A stretch of DNA of 64,000 nucleotides, taken from assembly GCF_014637405.1 (NCBI RefSeq), contig NZ_BMEY01000005.1:124001-188000 (forward strand), in the 5' to 3' direction. The notes beneath the pieces are model-generated. The model was not told where the DNA came from. It saw only the letters and a list, made by a program, of their open reading frames with translations, and ran no database searches. How positions within the stretch are numbered: position 1 is the stretch's first letter; every line of letters starts with the position of its first letter. The DNA comes from Ornithinibacillus halotolerans (lineage in GTDB: Bacteria; Bacillota; Bacilli; Bacillales; Amphibacillaceae). Shown piece by piece: positions 41,358-53,276 of the stretch. The position numbers were made by a program, and so were the translations under genes.

Positions 41358-41582
41358 GTGGGAAGAAAGAGAAAAAGAAAGAAGCGAGAGGTTGATGAGC
41401 TTCTACTGGATGCTATCTTCTCCATCGAACACGAGTGGAAACAAATTAAGTCTATTGTTAATCAATCAATCGAGCCAACGTTTGAGGGGAAGAGCACAGA
41501 GAAAATTGCTCAATCTAAGTATTTATTTTTACTCCGTGAAGCAAAGCACCGTAAGATTAGTGCAATACGATATAGTAAATAG
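41358..41582 (+). CDS. yaaL: YaaL family protein (DUF2508)
   Basis: The 74-residue protein starts at GTG after TTAGGTGA and has a very basic N-terminus (GRKRKRKKREVDE), followed by helical segments (DAIFSIEHEWKQIKSIV, SKYLFLLREAKHRKIS). The function is unknown. It is always found between recR and bofA in Bacillaceae. A terminator follows. Confidence 0.85.
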   Translation: MGRKRKRKKREVDELLLDAIFSIEHEWKQIKSIVNQSIEPTFEGKSTEKIAQSKYLFLLREAKHRKISAIRYSK

Positions 41583-41586
41583 GGGA

Positions 41587-41618
41587 AAAACACTTACTAA
41601 TTTTAGTAGGTGTTTTTT
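41587..41618 (+). terminator. Terminator after yaaL
   Basis: AACACTTACT and AGTAGGTGTT (one G-T pair) are followed by T6. It separates the dnaX-yaaL unit from bofA. Confidence 0.75.
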
Positions 41619-41723
41619 CTTTGGAACAGAAGTTTATTTAATAAAATTTTCTATAATTAAGTTCTTTTTCTTTTCCGATAATCATATTTACATATTAGGG
41701 ACAAGTTAAAGGAGTTGAGTCAT

Positions 41724-41990
41724 TTGAATCCTGCTATTGTTATTTCTATTATGGTGGTCGTAATTGTTTTACTACTATTTGTTGGAACTTCATTTAAACC
41801 GATGCGCTTTCTAACAACTGGGACTGTGAAATTAGGAATTGGTATTTTGTTTTTATTCTTTTTTAATGTGATTGGTGGATCGTTTGGATTACATATTCCA
41901 ATCAATATATTTACAGCGGTTATTTCGGGGTTTTTAGGTTTATTCGGTGTTGCCTCACTTGCTGCTATTCATATCATTATTCTTCCATGA
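41724..41990 (+). CDS. bofA: Pro-sigma-K processing inhibitor BofA
   Basis: BofA is a mother-cell membrane protein that holds the SpoIVFB protease inactive until the forespore signals. The 88-residue protein has hydrophobic segments near residues 3-24 and 35-52 and the conserved GGSFGLHIPINIFTAVISG region. I choose the TTG at 41724, 9 bp after AAAGGAG; the longer frame would start inside the spacer right next to that site. Context with csfB confirms it. Confidence 0.92.
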   Translation: MNPAIVISIMVVVIVLLLFVGTSFKPMRFLTTGTVKLGIGILFLFFFNVIGGSFGLHIPINIFTAVISGFLGLFGVASLAAIHIIILP

Positions 41991-42008
41991 TATTTTCAAA
42001 GATTTATA

Positions 42009-42038
42009 GTATAGATTTCACCTACGTTGGACAAACTA
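42009..42038 (+). promoter_or_regulatory. Sigma-F promoter of csfB
   Basis: GTATA, a 15-bp spacer and GGACAAACTA fit the sigma-F consensus (GYATA / GGNNANANTR) at every fixed position. A perfect inverted repeat AAACTAGTTACTAGTTT (42034-42050) overlaps the probable start of transcription. Confidence 0.7.
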
Positions 42039-42065
42039 GTTACTAGTTTAACGGAGGTGGGGAAA

Positions 42066-42257
42066 ATGGAAGAAAGAATAGTAGAATTATCTTGTGGTAT
42101 TTGTGAGGAAAAGAAAAGTCTTGGTATTCATCTATACAATATGTTTATCTGTACGGAATGCGAATATAATATGATTCATACGGAACCCCGTGAAGAAAAA
42201 TACAATTATTATTTACAAAAGCTTAAAAATATTAGCCAACCTTCCCTTTTTTCATAG
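42066..42257 (+). CDS. csfB: Anti-sigma-G factor Gin (CsfB)
   Basis: Gin is a forespore zinc protein that keeps sigma-G inactive early in sporulation. The 63-residue product has the two knuckles CGICEEKKSLGIHLYNMF and CTECE, and the family end LKNISQPSLFS. The ATG at 42066 follows GGAGGTGG; the longer frame from 42027 would start within the promoter. B. subtilis has an rRNA operon between bofA and csfB; here the two are adjacent. Confidence 0.9.
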   Translation: MEERIVELSCGICEEKKSLGIHLYNMFICTECEYNMIHTEPREEKYNYYLQKLKNISQPSLFS

Positions 42258-42305
42258 ATTAATAAGAAAAGTGTATGTAGCTCGTAATAAAAAGCTATAT
42301 TACTC

Positions 42306-42348
42306 AAAAGGACCACTTGCAGGAACATTTCTTGCAGTGGTCTTTTTT
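42306..42348 (+). terminator. Terminator after csfB
   Basis: GGACCACT..GCAGGAA pairs with TTTCTTGC.AGTGGTC and is followed by T6. Confidence 0.75.
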
Positions 42349-42387
42349 GATATGATAGGGATAATAGTTTTCGAAAGGAAAATGGTA

Positions 42388-43820
42388 ATGAATCATCATG
42401 ATATGCCTTTATTTAATGAGTTAGTTAAGTTTTCTAATCAAGACCCAATTTCATTTCATGTCCCTGGACATAAAAATGGAGAGATATTTATAAGGAAAGC
42501 AAAGGAATATTTTCATTCCATTTTGTCAATCGATCTAACCGAAATTAGTGGGCTAGACGATTTACATGCACCTCATGGAATAATTAAAAATGCACAAGAT
42601 TTAGCTGCGGACTTTTTTGGTGCCAATCATACTTTTTATTTAGTTGGTGGTAGTACTGTTGGTAATCTAGCGATGATTTTATCTGTTTGTAACCCTGGTG
42701 AAAAAGTAATAGTACAACGGAATAGTCATAAGTCCATAATGAATGGGTTAGAATTGTGTGGTGCAAAACCAATTTTTATAAGCCCTGAATATAATAGTAC
42801 TCAAAAGCGCTACACGGCTCCTAGTTACGAAACAGTCGAACAAGCTATTTTAGATCATCCAGACGCAAAGGCTCTTATACTAACTTACCCAGATTACTTT
42901 GGAAATACATATAATATAGAAAGAATGATTGGTTTAGCACATCAACATCAAATCCCTGTATTAGTAGATGAAGCACATGGTGTTCATTTTGTACTTGGTA
43001 ATCCATTCCCTAAGTCTGCATTAGTACTGGGTGCAGATGTTGTTGTTCAATCCGCACATAAAATGGCTCCGGCGATGACGATGGCATCCTTTCTTCATAT
43101 TAATTCGTCGTTAATTTCTAAAGAAGTTATCGGACATTATTTACAGCTATTGCAGTCAAGTAGCCCATCCTATCCATTAATGGCATCATTAGACGTTGCT
43201 CGTTCGTTTTTAGCAACAGTCACTCGAGAAGAATTGGTAAAGTTAATCGATAGTTCTAAGTATGTGAGAGAGTTATTTCAGTTAGGGAAACATTGGACTG
43301 TTTTGCCAAGTGATGATCCATTAAAAATCACGTTACTTGTACACAATGGTTTATCTGGATACGATGTCGCTAGTGCTTTTGAAGAACATTCTATCTATCC
43401 AGAACTTGCAACAGATAATCATGTATTGTTTGTACATGGTTTACATGAATTTAAAGAGGAGAAGCGGGTTGAAAAGATAATAAAAAGCCTTAACGAAGAA
43501 TATAAATATCAGACAAATCATGCTACAATAGAGTCAAGCAAGTTGTTTAAAGAGCCGGTAACTGAATTAGCTGTAAATTATCATGAGATGCTTCATTTAC
43601 AGCGACAGACGACCCGACTCGGTGAAGCAAATGGCATGATTGCTGCAGAAGCAGTTATTCCGTATCCACCTGGTATTCCAGTAATTTTAAAAGGGGAATA
43701 CATTACAAAAGAACAAATCGAGCTTTTACAGCATTTAATACAGCATGGAGCAACAATTCAGCATCAGGATATTAATAAAGGTATCCAAGTGTTTGTCGGA
43801 ACAGAAGGAGAAGAAATTAC

Positions 43821-43824
<4 letters not shown>
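42388..43824 (+). CDS. yaaO: Orn/Lys/Arg decarboxylase family protein YaaO
   Basis: The 478-residue protein is a short form of the PLP-dependent group III decarboxylases, without the N-terminal wing domain. It shows FHVPGHKNG at the start, LDDLHAPHG, the PLP-contact [11 protein letters not shown], and the Schiff-base lysine in [10 protein letters not shown]. The amino acid used is not clear from sequence (lysine or arginine are usual). I choose the ATG at 42388, 8 bp after AAAGGA. Its stop overlaps the tmk start by 4 bp, so the two are translationally coupled. Confidence 0.88.
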
Positions 43825-44799
<975 letters not shown>

Positions 44800-44825
44800 T
44801 CAGAGTAGGAAGGGGGCTGAGCAAT

Positions 44826-45266
44826 TTGAAAATTAGTCAGGAACTACTGAAACAGATTGATACATCACAAAAGAATGGGAAATCTCGGGAAACAACACAA
44901 CAATCATTTCAGTCTATTGTTCAGTCCCAAAGTCAAAAAATGCAATCATCACAGCTGCAAAAGCTTATGCAAGATATAAGCCATCAAGGTGACCGATTAG
45001 CTAGGTATCGTTCATTGAAAGAGTTAGTAAGATTTAAACGATTAATTAAGAAGTTCTTGGAAGAAACAGTTTCCAATGGATTTAATGTTAAGCAATCTAT
45101 AAGTTTTAATTATACGGGAAGTAGCCGAAATTTAACGGTAGTGAAACAAATTGATGAGAAGTTAATAGAATTAACCGAAGAAATTATGAATCAAGAAAAA
45201 AAGACAGTAGACTTGTTAGGACTCATTGGGGAAATAAAAGGTCTACTGGTTAATTTATATACGTAA
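44826..45266 (+). CDS. yaaR: YaaR family protein (DUF327)
   Basis: The 146-residue protein starts at TTG after AGGAAGGGGG. The N-terminal third is rich in Gln and Ser and the rest is helical, with KELVRFKRLIKKFLEET and LTEEIMNQEKKTVDLLGLIGEIKG. The function is unknown. Its place between darA and holB is conserved in Bacillaceae. Confidence 0.86.
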   Translation: MKISQELLKQIDTSQKNGKSRETTQQSFQSIVQSQSQKMQSSQLQKLMQDISHQGDRLARYRSLKELVRFKRLIKKFLEETVSNGFNVKQSISFNYTGSSRNLTVVKQIDEKLIELTEEIMNQEKKTVDLLGLIGEIKGLLVNLYT

Positions 45267-45323
45267 TAATCATGTATGTTAGGAGCATAGAGATAGTATG
45301 CTTTGGAATAGGAAGGGTATTCA

Positions 45324-46310
45324 ATGAGAACATGGTCTAGCATTTCAGAAGTACAACCAATGGCAAGTAAAATTATAACAAATAGTATTAAAAAAGACCG
45401 AATCTCCCATGCCTATTTGCTTCATGGAGCGCGTGGAACGGGGAAAGAAGCAATAGCTGTTTTAATTGCTAAAGTCTTATTTTGCAACAATAAGTCTGGA
45501 GTAGAACCTTGTTTACAATGCACAGAATGTAAGCGAATTGATTCTAGGAACCATCCTGATGTACATTGGATTGAGCCAGAGGGTCAATCCATTAAAATAG
45601 ACCAAATTAAAAACTTACAAAAGGAATTTACCTATTCTGGGCTAGAATCAGCACAGAAAGTTTATATAATTGTTGGAGCTGATACATTAACTGCAAATGC
45701 AGCTAATCGGATTCTTAAGTTTCTAGAAGAACCAAGTAAGAAAACAACTGCTATCATGCTAACAGAAAATAGCCATGCTATCTTGCCGACAATACGGTCA
45801 AGGTGCCAAATTATTGATTTGAAACCGTTAAACCCACTCCAGTTTCAGAAAAATTTATTAGAAGCAGGGTTAAATGAGCCAACTGCTAGATTAATGAGTG
45901 CATTAACTAATAATTTAGATGAGGCTATTGAATGGAGTCAGGATGAGTGGTTTGCCGTAGCAAGAAAATTAGTGGTACAATTAATAGAAGCATTTACAGA
46001 TAATTCAAATGATGTATATTTATTTATACATAATCATTGGTTAAATCATTTTAAAGAGAAATACCAATTAGAGCAAGGAATAGATATATTACTTCTAGCT
46101 TTTAAAGATATTCTTTATTACCATCTCGGTCATATGGAATCACTCGTATTTTTCCAAGATAATGAAAGACTAGAGCGCTTAGGTATGAATTTTTCTAAAG
46201 AAAAATTAATCTCTATCTTACATGTCTTACTAGAAGCAAGACAAAAATTGAAGCAGAATGTTCATCCAACACTTGTGATGGAACAAGCTACGCTTCAAAT
46301 TAAGAGGTGA
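45324..46310 (+). CDS. holB: DNA polymerase III subunit delta'
   Basis: HolB is the stator of the clamp loader. The 328-residue protein has a Walker A-like GARGTGKEA, a zinc set (CNNKSGVEPCLQCTEC), a Walker B-like VYIIVGAD without the acidic pair, as is usual for delta', and the SRC motif TIRSRCQIID. It sits at a distance from dnaX as in other Bacilli. Its end overlaps the longer open frame of ricT. Confidence 0.95.
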   Translation: MRTWSSISEVQPMASKIITNSIKKDRISHAYLLHGARGTGKEAIAVLIAKVLFCNNKSGVEPCLQCTECKRIDSRNHPDVHWIEPEGQSIKIDQIKNLQKEFTYSGLESAQKVYIIVGADTLTANAANRILKFLEEPSKKTTAIMLTENSHAILPTIRSRCQIIDLKPLNPLQFQKNLLEAGLNEPTARLMSALTNNLDEAIEWSQDEWFAVARKLVVQLIEAFTDNSNDVYLFIHNHWLNHFKEKYQLEQGIDILLLAFKDILYYHLGHMESLVFFQDNERLERLGMNFSKEKLISILHVLLEARQKLKQNVHPTLVMEQATLQIKR

Positions 46311-46315
46311 AAGTA

Positions 46316-47143
46316 ATGATTGGGGTTATAGGTGTCCGTTTTAAAAAAGCGGGTAAAATATATTACTTTGATCCTGCCGAACGCCATGTTGAAAAAGACA
46401 GTTATGTCATTGTTGAGACAGTTCGTGGGGTTGAATTTGGTAAAGTAGTTATCGCGAATAAATTAGTTGAAGAGGAAGATGTTGTCCTCCCTCTAAAGCA
46501 AGTACTTCGTGTCGCAACTGAGCAAGATAAACTAACGGTAATGGAAAATAAACAATATGCAGACAAAGCATTTACCGCATGCGACGAAAAAATTAAAGAA
46601 CATGAACTAGATATGAATCTAGTAGATGTAGAATATACGTTTGACCGTAATAAAATTATTTTTTATTTTACTGCTGATGGGCGAGTCGATTTTCGTGAGC
46701 TTGTAAAAGATTTAGCAGCTATGTTTAAAACTAGAATTGAGCTTAGACAAATTGGTGTCCGTGATGAGGCCAAAATGCTTGGAGGAATAGGTCCCTGTGG
46801 AAGAATGTTATGTTGTTCTACATTTTTAGGCGATTTTGAACCTGTATCCATAAAAATGGCTAAAGATCAAAACTTATCCTTGAATCCAGCAAAAATCTCA
46901 GGTTTATGTGGAAGACTGATGTGCTGCTTAAAATATGAGAATGACGAATATGAAGAAGCAAAACGGGAACTTCCTGACTTAGGTGAACATGTAAAAACTC
47001 TACATGGAGAAGGACGTGTTGTAGGTCTAAATATTCTTGAACGTCTAATCCAAATAGAAATTCCAGAAAAAGAACGCACGATAGAATATACCTTGGATGA
47101 ACTCATCGAAGAAGGAATTGTTACAGCTCAGCGCCAAGAATAA
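46316..47143 (+). CDS. ricT: PSP1-domain protein RicT (YaaT)
   Basis: RicT, with RicA and RicF, forms the Y-complex that carries Fe-S clusters, works with RNase Y in mRNA maturation and affects Spo0A phosphorylation. The 275-residue protein has many conserved cysteines (GGIGPCGRMLCCSTF, ISGLCGRLMCCLKYE). I choose the ATG at 46316 (MIGVIGVRFKKAGKIYYF), 6 bp after GAGGTGA, which gives exactly the B. subtilis length. A GTG at 46307 is inside that ribosome binding site. Confidence 0.94.
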   Translation: MIGVIGVRFKKAGKIYYFDPAERHVEKDSYVIVETVRGVEFGKVVIANKLVEEEDVVLPLKQVLRVATEQDKLTVMENKQYADKAFTACDEKIKEHELDMNLVDVEYTFDRNKIIFYFTADGRVDFRELVKDLAAMFKTRIELRQIGVRDEAKMLGGIGPCGRMLCCSTFLGDFEPVSIKMAKDQNLSLNPAKISGLCGRLMCCLKYENDEYEEAKRELPDLGEHVKTLHGEGRVVGLNILERLIQIEIPEKERTIEYTLDELIEEGIVTAQRQE

Positions 47144-47158
47144 TGGAGTGAGTCAAAA

Positions 47159-47497
47159 TTGCAAAAAAGACAGATATTTGACCAAGTATCAGATATGGAA
47201 AAACAAATTGGTGAATTATATGAACGTCTCGGAGATTTAAAGGGAAAACTAAGTGATCTTCTAGAAGAAAATCACCGCTTAGAAATGGAGAACCATCATT
47301 TACGAAATCGATTGGATGTATCCGAAGCGGAGCAAGAGATCATTAGTGAAGATTTAACGAAAATGCCGAGCGAAGGCTATGATAACTTAGCAAGACTTTA
47401 TGAAGAAGGCTTTCATATTTGTAATTTGGAATTTGGTAGTCCAAGAAGAAATGAAGATTGTATGTTTTGTCTAGATTTTCTTAGTAAAAAGAAATAA
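47159..47497 (+). CDS. yabA: Replication initiation control protein YabA
   Basis: YabA binds DnaA and the DnaN clamp and limits re-initiation. The 112-residue protein has an N-terminal coiled coil (residues 3-60, heptads of L and E) and a C-terminal zinc motif ([19 protein letters not shown]). The start is TTG with GGAGTGAG upstream. dnaA and dnaN, its partners, are also in this window. Confidence 0.94.
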   Translation: MQKRQIFDQVSDMEKQIGELYERLGDLKGKLSDLLEENHRLEMENHHLRNRLDVSEAEQEIISEDLTKMPSEGYDNLARLYEEGFHICNLEFGSPRRNEDCMFCLDFLSKKK

Positions 47498-47504
47498 CGT
47501 ATAA

Positions 47505-47537
47505 TAAAACTGTCTGGAATCCCAGGCAGTTTTTTCT
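47505..47537 (+). terminator. Terminator after yabA
   Basis: AAAACTGTCTGG and CCAGGCAGTTTTTT (one G-T pair) with an AATC loop. Confidence 0.85.
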
Positions 47538-47601
47538 TTATGTAACGTATTACTTTAAATATATGAGAAATACCAACTAACTGGAAAGGAAATATAACAA
47601 A

Positions 47602-48342
47602 ATGGTTCAACTTTATGATGATGAAAGAATCGATTATTTAACCGCAGATGAGGATATGCGAATTATCCAAAGTCCAACTGCATTCTCTTTTTCTCTTGAT
47701 GCCGTATTATTAGCACATTTTGCGTCTATACCAATAAAGAGAGGTTCTATACTCGATTTATGTAGTGGTAATGGAGCAATTCCACTTCTTCTATCTAGAA
47801 AAACAAATGCCTTAATAACTGGCGTAGAGATACAGGATAGAATAATTGATATGGCAAAGCGTAGTGTCGAATTAAATAATTTAACAGATAGTATACAAAT
47901 GATACACGGTGATATCCGAGAACTTAAAGGAGTATTAAATCATTCTAGCTTTGACGTTGTAACTTGTAATCCACCTTATTTTAAAACACCTTCTCAAACA
48001 GAACATAACCACAATGAATATTTAACAATTGCTAGACACGAAGTTATGTGTACGTTAGATGATGTGGTAAAAGCTTGTAAATTACATGTGAAACCGGGTG
48101 GAAAAGTTGCAATGGTACACCGTCCAGGGAGGCTTGTTGATATTTTAACAACGATGCGTTCCTATAAATTAGAACCAAAGCGACTTCAACTTGTTTATCC
48201 TAAAAAGGGCAAGGAAGCAAACATGCTTTTAATTGAAGCAATTCGAGATGGGAAGGCAGATTTACATATTCTCCCCCCATTGTTTGTCTATAATGAAGAT
48301 GGTACATATACTGAAGAAGCGAGTGTGATTATTTATGACTGA
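47602..48342 (+). CDS. yabB: tRNA1(Val) (adenine-37-N6)-methyltransferase-like protein YabB
   Basis: This SAM-dependent methyltransferase has motif [15 protein letters not shown], the acidic loop [12 protein letters not shown] and the N6-adenine motif TCNPPYFK. The 246-residue length fits the TrmN6 family. The RNA target in Bacilli is inferred from that family. Its stop overlaps the yazA start by 8 bp. Confidence 0.88.
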   Translation: MVQLYDDERIDYLTADEDMRIIQSPTAFSFSLDAVLLAHFASIPIKRGSILDLCSGNGAIPLLLSRKTNALITGVEIQDRIIDMAKRSVELNNLTDSIQMIHGDIRELKGVLNHSSFDVVTCNPPYFKTPSQTEHNHNEYLTIARHEVMCTLDDVVKACKLHVKPGGKVAMVHRPGRLVDILTTMRSYKLEPKRLQLVYPKKGKEANMLLIEAIRDGKADLHILPPLFVYNEDGTYTEEASVIIYD

Positions 48343-48628
48343 ACAAGAACATACCGTATATATTCTAAAATGCGGAGATGGTTCACTATATACTGGTTAT
48401 ACAAATGATTTAGAGAATCGTTTAAAAATGCATGAGTCTGGAAAGGGAGCCAAATATACTCGTGGACGCGGCCCTTTTCAAGTTATGTTTGTAGAAAAAT
48501 TTCCAACAAAGGAAACGGCGATGAAGAGAGAGTATGAGATTAAACAATTAACTCGAAAAGGGAAATTCCAATTAATACGAGATAAGTTGAAAGAGGTTAT
48601 CCAATATGATCATTCAAAAAAGTTATGA
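48335..48628 (+). CDS. yazA: GIY-YIG nuclease-family protein YazA
   Basis: The 97-residue protein is a single GIY-YIG domain: [23 protein letters not shown] with the conserved Tyr and Arg, then the Glu in [20 protein letters not shown]. Whether it cuts DNA in the cell is unknown. It overlaps yabB at its 5' end and rsmI by 23 bp at its 3' end, in a tightly packed yabB-yazA-rsmI operon. Confidence 0.9.
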   Translation: MTEQEHTVYILKCGDGSLYTGYTNDLENRLKMHESGKGAKYTRGRGPFQVMFVEKFPTKETAMKREYEIKQLTRKGKFQLIRDKLKEVIQYDHSKKL

Positions 48629-49475
48629 GGCTAGAGACGAAGGTTCACTCTATATCGTTCCAACCCCAATAGGGAATTTAGAAGATATTACGTATCGTGC
48701 ACTTTCTATACTAAAGTCAGTAACTATAATTGCTGCAGAGGATACAAGAAATACAAAAAAGCTTTTAAATCATTTTGAAATCTCTACCCCGTTAATTAGT
48801 TATCACGAACATAATAAACTAGAACGTGAAGAGCAACTTTTAGAAAAGATAAAAAGCGGAGAATCTATTGCGATTGTAAGTGATGCTGGAATGCCAGGTA
48901 TATCTGATCCTGGTTATGAAATTGTTAAGGCAGTAATTGACGAGAAACTCTCTGTCATCGTTCTCCCAGGAGCAAATGCGGCATTATGTGCATTAGTTGG
49001 CTCTGGATTACCCAATAAAGAATTCTTATTCTACGGTTTTTTGCCAAGAAAGCAAAAAGAGAAAGAAGAAGAATTAGAAAGATTAGGAAGATATAAAGCA
49101 ACCCTTATCTTCTATGAATCACCCTATCGTGTCAAAGAGACGTTGAAAACATTACATAAAGTATTAGGAAATCGACAAATTGCAATTGCAAGAGAGCTAA
49201 CTAAACGATTTGAAGAGTATGTACGAGGCACTTTAGAAGAATTAATCGACTGGGCCAATGACAATGAGCCAAAAGGAGAATTTTGTATTGTAGTCGAAGG
49301 GCGTAAAGAGGAAGAACTAGAAGATAATGAAGATTGGTGGGTTAACCTATCATTAACGGAACATGTTGAACATTACATAAGCGAAGGTCAATCTAGTAAA
49401 GAAGCGATTAAATTCGTTGCCAAAGAAAGAAAGCTCCCTAAACGTGATGTATATCAAGCTTATCATATTGAATAG
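48606..49475 (+). CDS. rsmI: 16S rRNA (cytidine-1402-2'-O)-methyltransferase
   Basis: RsmI methylates the ribose of C1402 in 16S rRNA. The 289-residue protein is a tetrapyrrole-methylase fold enzyme with YIVPTPIGNLEDITYRAL, AEDTRNTKKLL, VSDAGMPGISDPG and FYESPYRV. The start at 48606 overlaps yazA and gives the N-terminus expected from B. subtilis YabC. Confidence 0.95.
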   Translation: MIIQKSYEARDEGSLYIVPTPIGNLEDITYRALSILKSVTIIAAEDTRNTKKLLNHFEISTPLISYHEHNKLEREEQLLEKIKSGESIAIVSDAGMPGISDPGYEIVKAVIDEKLSVIVLPGANAALCALVGSGLPNKEFLFYGFLPRKQKEKEEELERLGRYKATLIFYESPYRVKETLKTLHKVLGNRQIAIARELTKRFEEYVRGTLEELIDWANDNEPKGEFCIVVEGRKEEELEDNEDWWVNLSLTEHVEHYISEGQSSKEAIKFVAKERKLPKRDVYQAYHIE

Positions 49476-49486
49476 AGACAATCATA

Positions 49487-49520
49487 AAAAAAGAGCTATA
49501 ACATTTGTTGTAGCTCTTTT
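49487..49520. terminator. Bidirectional terminator between rsmI and abrB
   Basis: AAAAGAGCTATAACA and TGTTGTAGCTCTTTT form a 15-bp stem with one wobble pair, with A-run and T-run on the two sides. Confidence 0.88.
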
Positions 49521-49528
49521 CGAATATC

Positions 49529-49807
49529 TTAAGATTTAAAACGAGACTGAATCTCATCCACTAATAGCTTTGCTCCTTCGGGACTTAAAACAATTTTTCC
49601 ATCTGCTAATGTAATATTATCATCAGATGATTCCCCAGTAATTTGACAAGCCATATTTGGTTGGTACTTTTTTAATATTACTTTGTCATTGTCTACATAA
49701 ATTTCAAGCGAGTCTTTAATATTGATGTCTAAAGTTCTACGTAACTCAATAGGGATAACTACCCGACCAAGCTCATCTACTTTTCTTACAATTCCAGTAG
49801 ATTTCAT
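49529..49807 (-). CDS. abrB: Transition state regulator AbrB
   Basis: AbrB represses many stationary-phase genes, including spoVG, during growth. The 92-residue protein has the swapped-hairpin DNA-binding domain MKSTGIVRKVDELGRVVIPI and ELRRTLDI, with Cys54 as in B. subtilis, and a C-terminal multimerisation domain ending VDEIQSRFKS. It is on the minus strand, with a GGAGGAG ribosome binding site and Spo0A boxes upstream. Confidence 0.95.
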   Translation of the reverse strand: MKSTGIVRKVDELGRVVIPIELRRTLDINIKDSLEIYVDNDKVILKKYQPNMACQITGESSDDNITLADGKIVLSPEGAKLLVDEIQSRFKS

Positions 49808-49831
49808 ATTTCTCCTCCTTCAGCACCCAAT

Positions 49832-49889
49832 TTCGGCAGTTTTCGACATAATTCTTTGCAATATTAGCAAAGTTCATTTTACTTGTCAA
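49832..49889 (-). promoter_or_regulatory. abrB promoter with tandem Spo0A boxes
   Basis: On the minus strand TTGACA (49884-49889) and TAATAT (49861-49866) are separated by 17 bp. Just downstream are TGTCGAA (49842-49848) and TGCCGAA (49832-49838), both matching the TGNCGAA 0A-box core and set 10 bp apart. B. subtilis abrB has the same tandem arrangement downstream of its promoter, through which Spo0A~P represses it. Confidence 0.82.
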
Positions 49890-52104
<2,215 letters not shown>

Positions 52105-52117
52105 AAATAATATTTAA

Positions 52118-52160
52118 TAAAGGTCAGCATACTACATATTGTAGAATACTGACCTTTTCT
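52118..52160 (+). terminator. Terminator between metS and tatD
   Basis: AAAGGTCAG and CTGACCTTTT flank an inner stem CTACA/TGTAG. Confidence 0.7.
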
Positions 52161-52181
52161 TAATAGAAAGGAAGAACTTAT

Positions 52182-52952
52182 ATGTTATTTGACACACATG
52201 TCCATATGAATGCAAGACAATTCATGGAAGATCGAGATGAAGTTATCAAGCGAGCATTTGATACAGGTGTTAAATATATGGTCGTTGTAGGCTTTGATAG
52301 AGAAACCATTCCACCTGCAATTGAAATAGCCGAACAGTATGAAACTATTTATGCTGCTGTTGGATGGCATCCTGTTGATGCAATTGATATGACAGTTGAA
52401 GATTTAAAATGGATTGAAAGTCTATCTAGTCATCCTAAGGTTGTTGCAATCGGAGAGATGGGATTAGATTACCACTGGGATAAGTCACCACATCATATTC
52501 AGAAAGAAGTATTTCGCAAACAAATCCAATTAGCTAAAAAAGTAAATATGCCAATCATTATTCATAACCGGGATGCAACGGAAGATATCATTCAAATTTT
52601 AAAGGAAGAGAATGCAGCAGAGGTTGGCGGAATCATGCACTGTTACAATGATTCTGTGAAGTATGTTCAAGAATGCTTGGATATGAACTTCTATATATCA
52701 CTCGGTGGCCCTGTTACCTTTAAGAATGCACCTCTACCGAAAGAAGTTGCACAAGAAGTACCACTAGATAGATTACTAGTGGAAACAGATGCGCCATACC
52801 TTGCTCCACATCCAAATAGAGGAAAAAGAAATGAACCAGCATATGTTAAGTTAGTAGCAGAAAAGATTGCTGAATTACGCGGTATTTCATATGACGACAT
52901 ATGTAAAAAAACAACAGAAAATGCATTAAGGTTATTTCAAATTTCTACATAA
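52182..52952 (+). CDS. tatD: TatD family metal-dependent DNase (YabD)
   Basis: The 256-residue TIM-barrel protein has the metal ligands of the family: FDTHVHMN at the start, GEMGLDYH, IIHNRDA, IMHCYND and LVETDAPYLAPHP. Members are 3'-5' exonucleases. The gene lies between metS and yabE as in B. subtilis. The longer gap after it holds a terminator and the yabE control region. Confidence 0.94.
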   Translation: MLFDTHVHMNARQFMEDRDEVIKRAFDTGVKYMVVVGFDRETIPPAIEIAEQYETIYAAVGWHPVDAIDMTVEDLKWIESLSSHPKVVAIGEMGLDYHWDKSPHHIQKEVFRKQIQLAKKVNMPIIIHNRDATEDIIQILKEENAAEVGGIMHCYNDSVKYVQECLDMNFYISLGGPVTFKNAPLPKEVAQEVPLDRLLVETDAPYLAPHPNRGKRNEPAYVKLVAEKIAELRGISYDDICKKTTENALRLFQIST

Positions 52953-53078
52953 TCGACATTTTTTGTAATAAAGTAAAAACTTAGTGTATTGAAAATTAAC
53001 AGATAAATAGTAAGGGGAATAAAGTTTATATAGGACAAATTTACTAAAAAATTAACATATCGTTCATTATTTTAGGTT

Positions 53079-53107
53079 AAAAAGACTAGATTATTTCTAG
53101 TCTTTTT
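53079..53107 (+). terminator. Terminator after tatD
   Basis: AAAAAGACTAGA and TCTAGTCTTTTT with a TTATT loop. Confidence 0.88.
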
Positions 53108-53183
53108 AAATTCTCTAAAACCCATTTGTATCAAGGCTTTTAACCTAATATTTCACTAATATTAGACAAGTCGAGATAAGCTT

Positions 53184-53251
53184 TGTAACAAAACTGTAAA
53201 CTAACCGTAATCCTATAAGTATTTACATTTACATAATAGTGTCTATATAAT
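53184..53251 (+). promoter_or_regulatory. yabE promoter with a WalR-type box
   Basis: TGTAAC-AAAAC-TGTAAA (53184-53200) matches the WalR direct repeat (TGTWAH-N5-TGTWAH). A promoter follows, with TTTACA (53222-53227), an 18-bp spacer and TATAAT (53246-53251). The box lies just upstream of the -35, a position that fits activation. WalR controls autolysin-type genes, in keeping with the encoded cell-wall protein. Confidence 0.6.
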
Positions 53252-53276
53252 CAATGCAAATAAGGAGGCAAGATGC

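Noticed and set aside
41392-41709. Alternative 105-codon frame overlapping yaaL
   Set aside because: yaaL in the other frame has the conserved family sequence and a ribosome binding site; this frame runs through the yaaL terminator.
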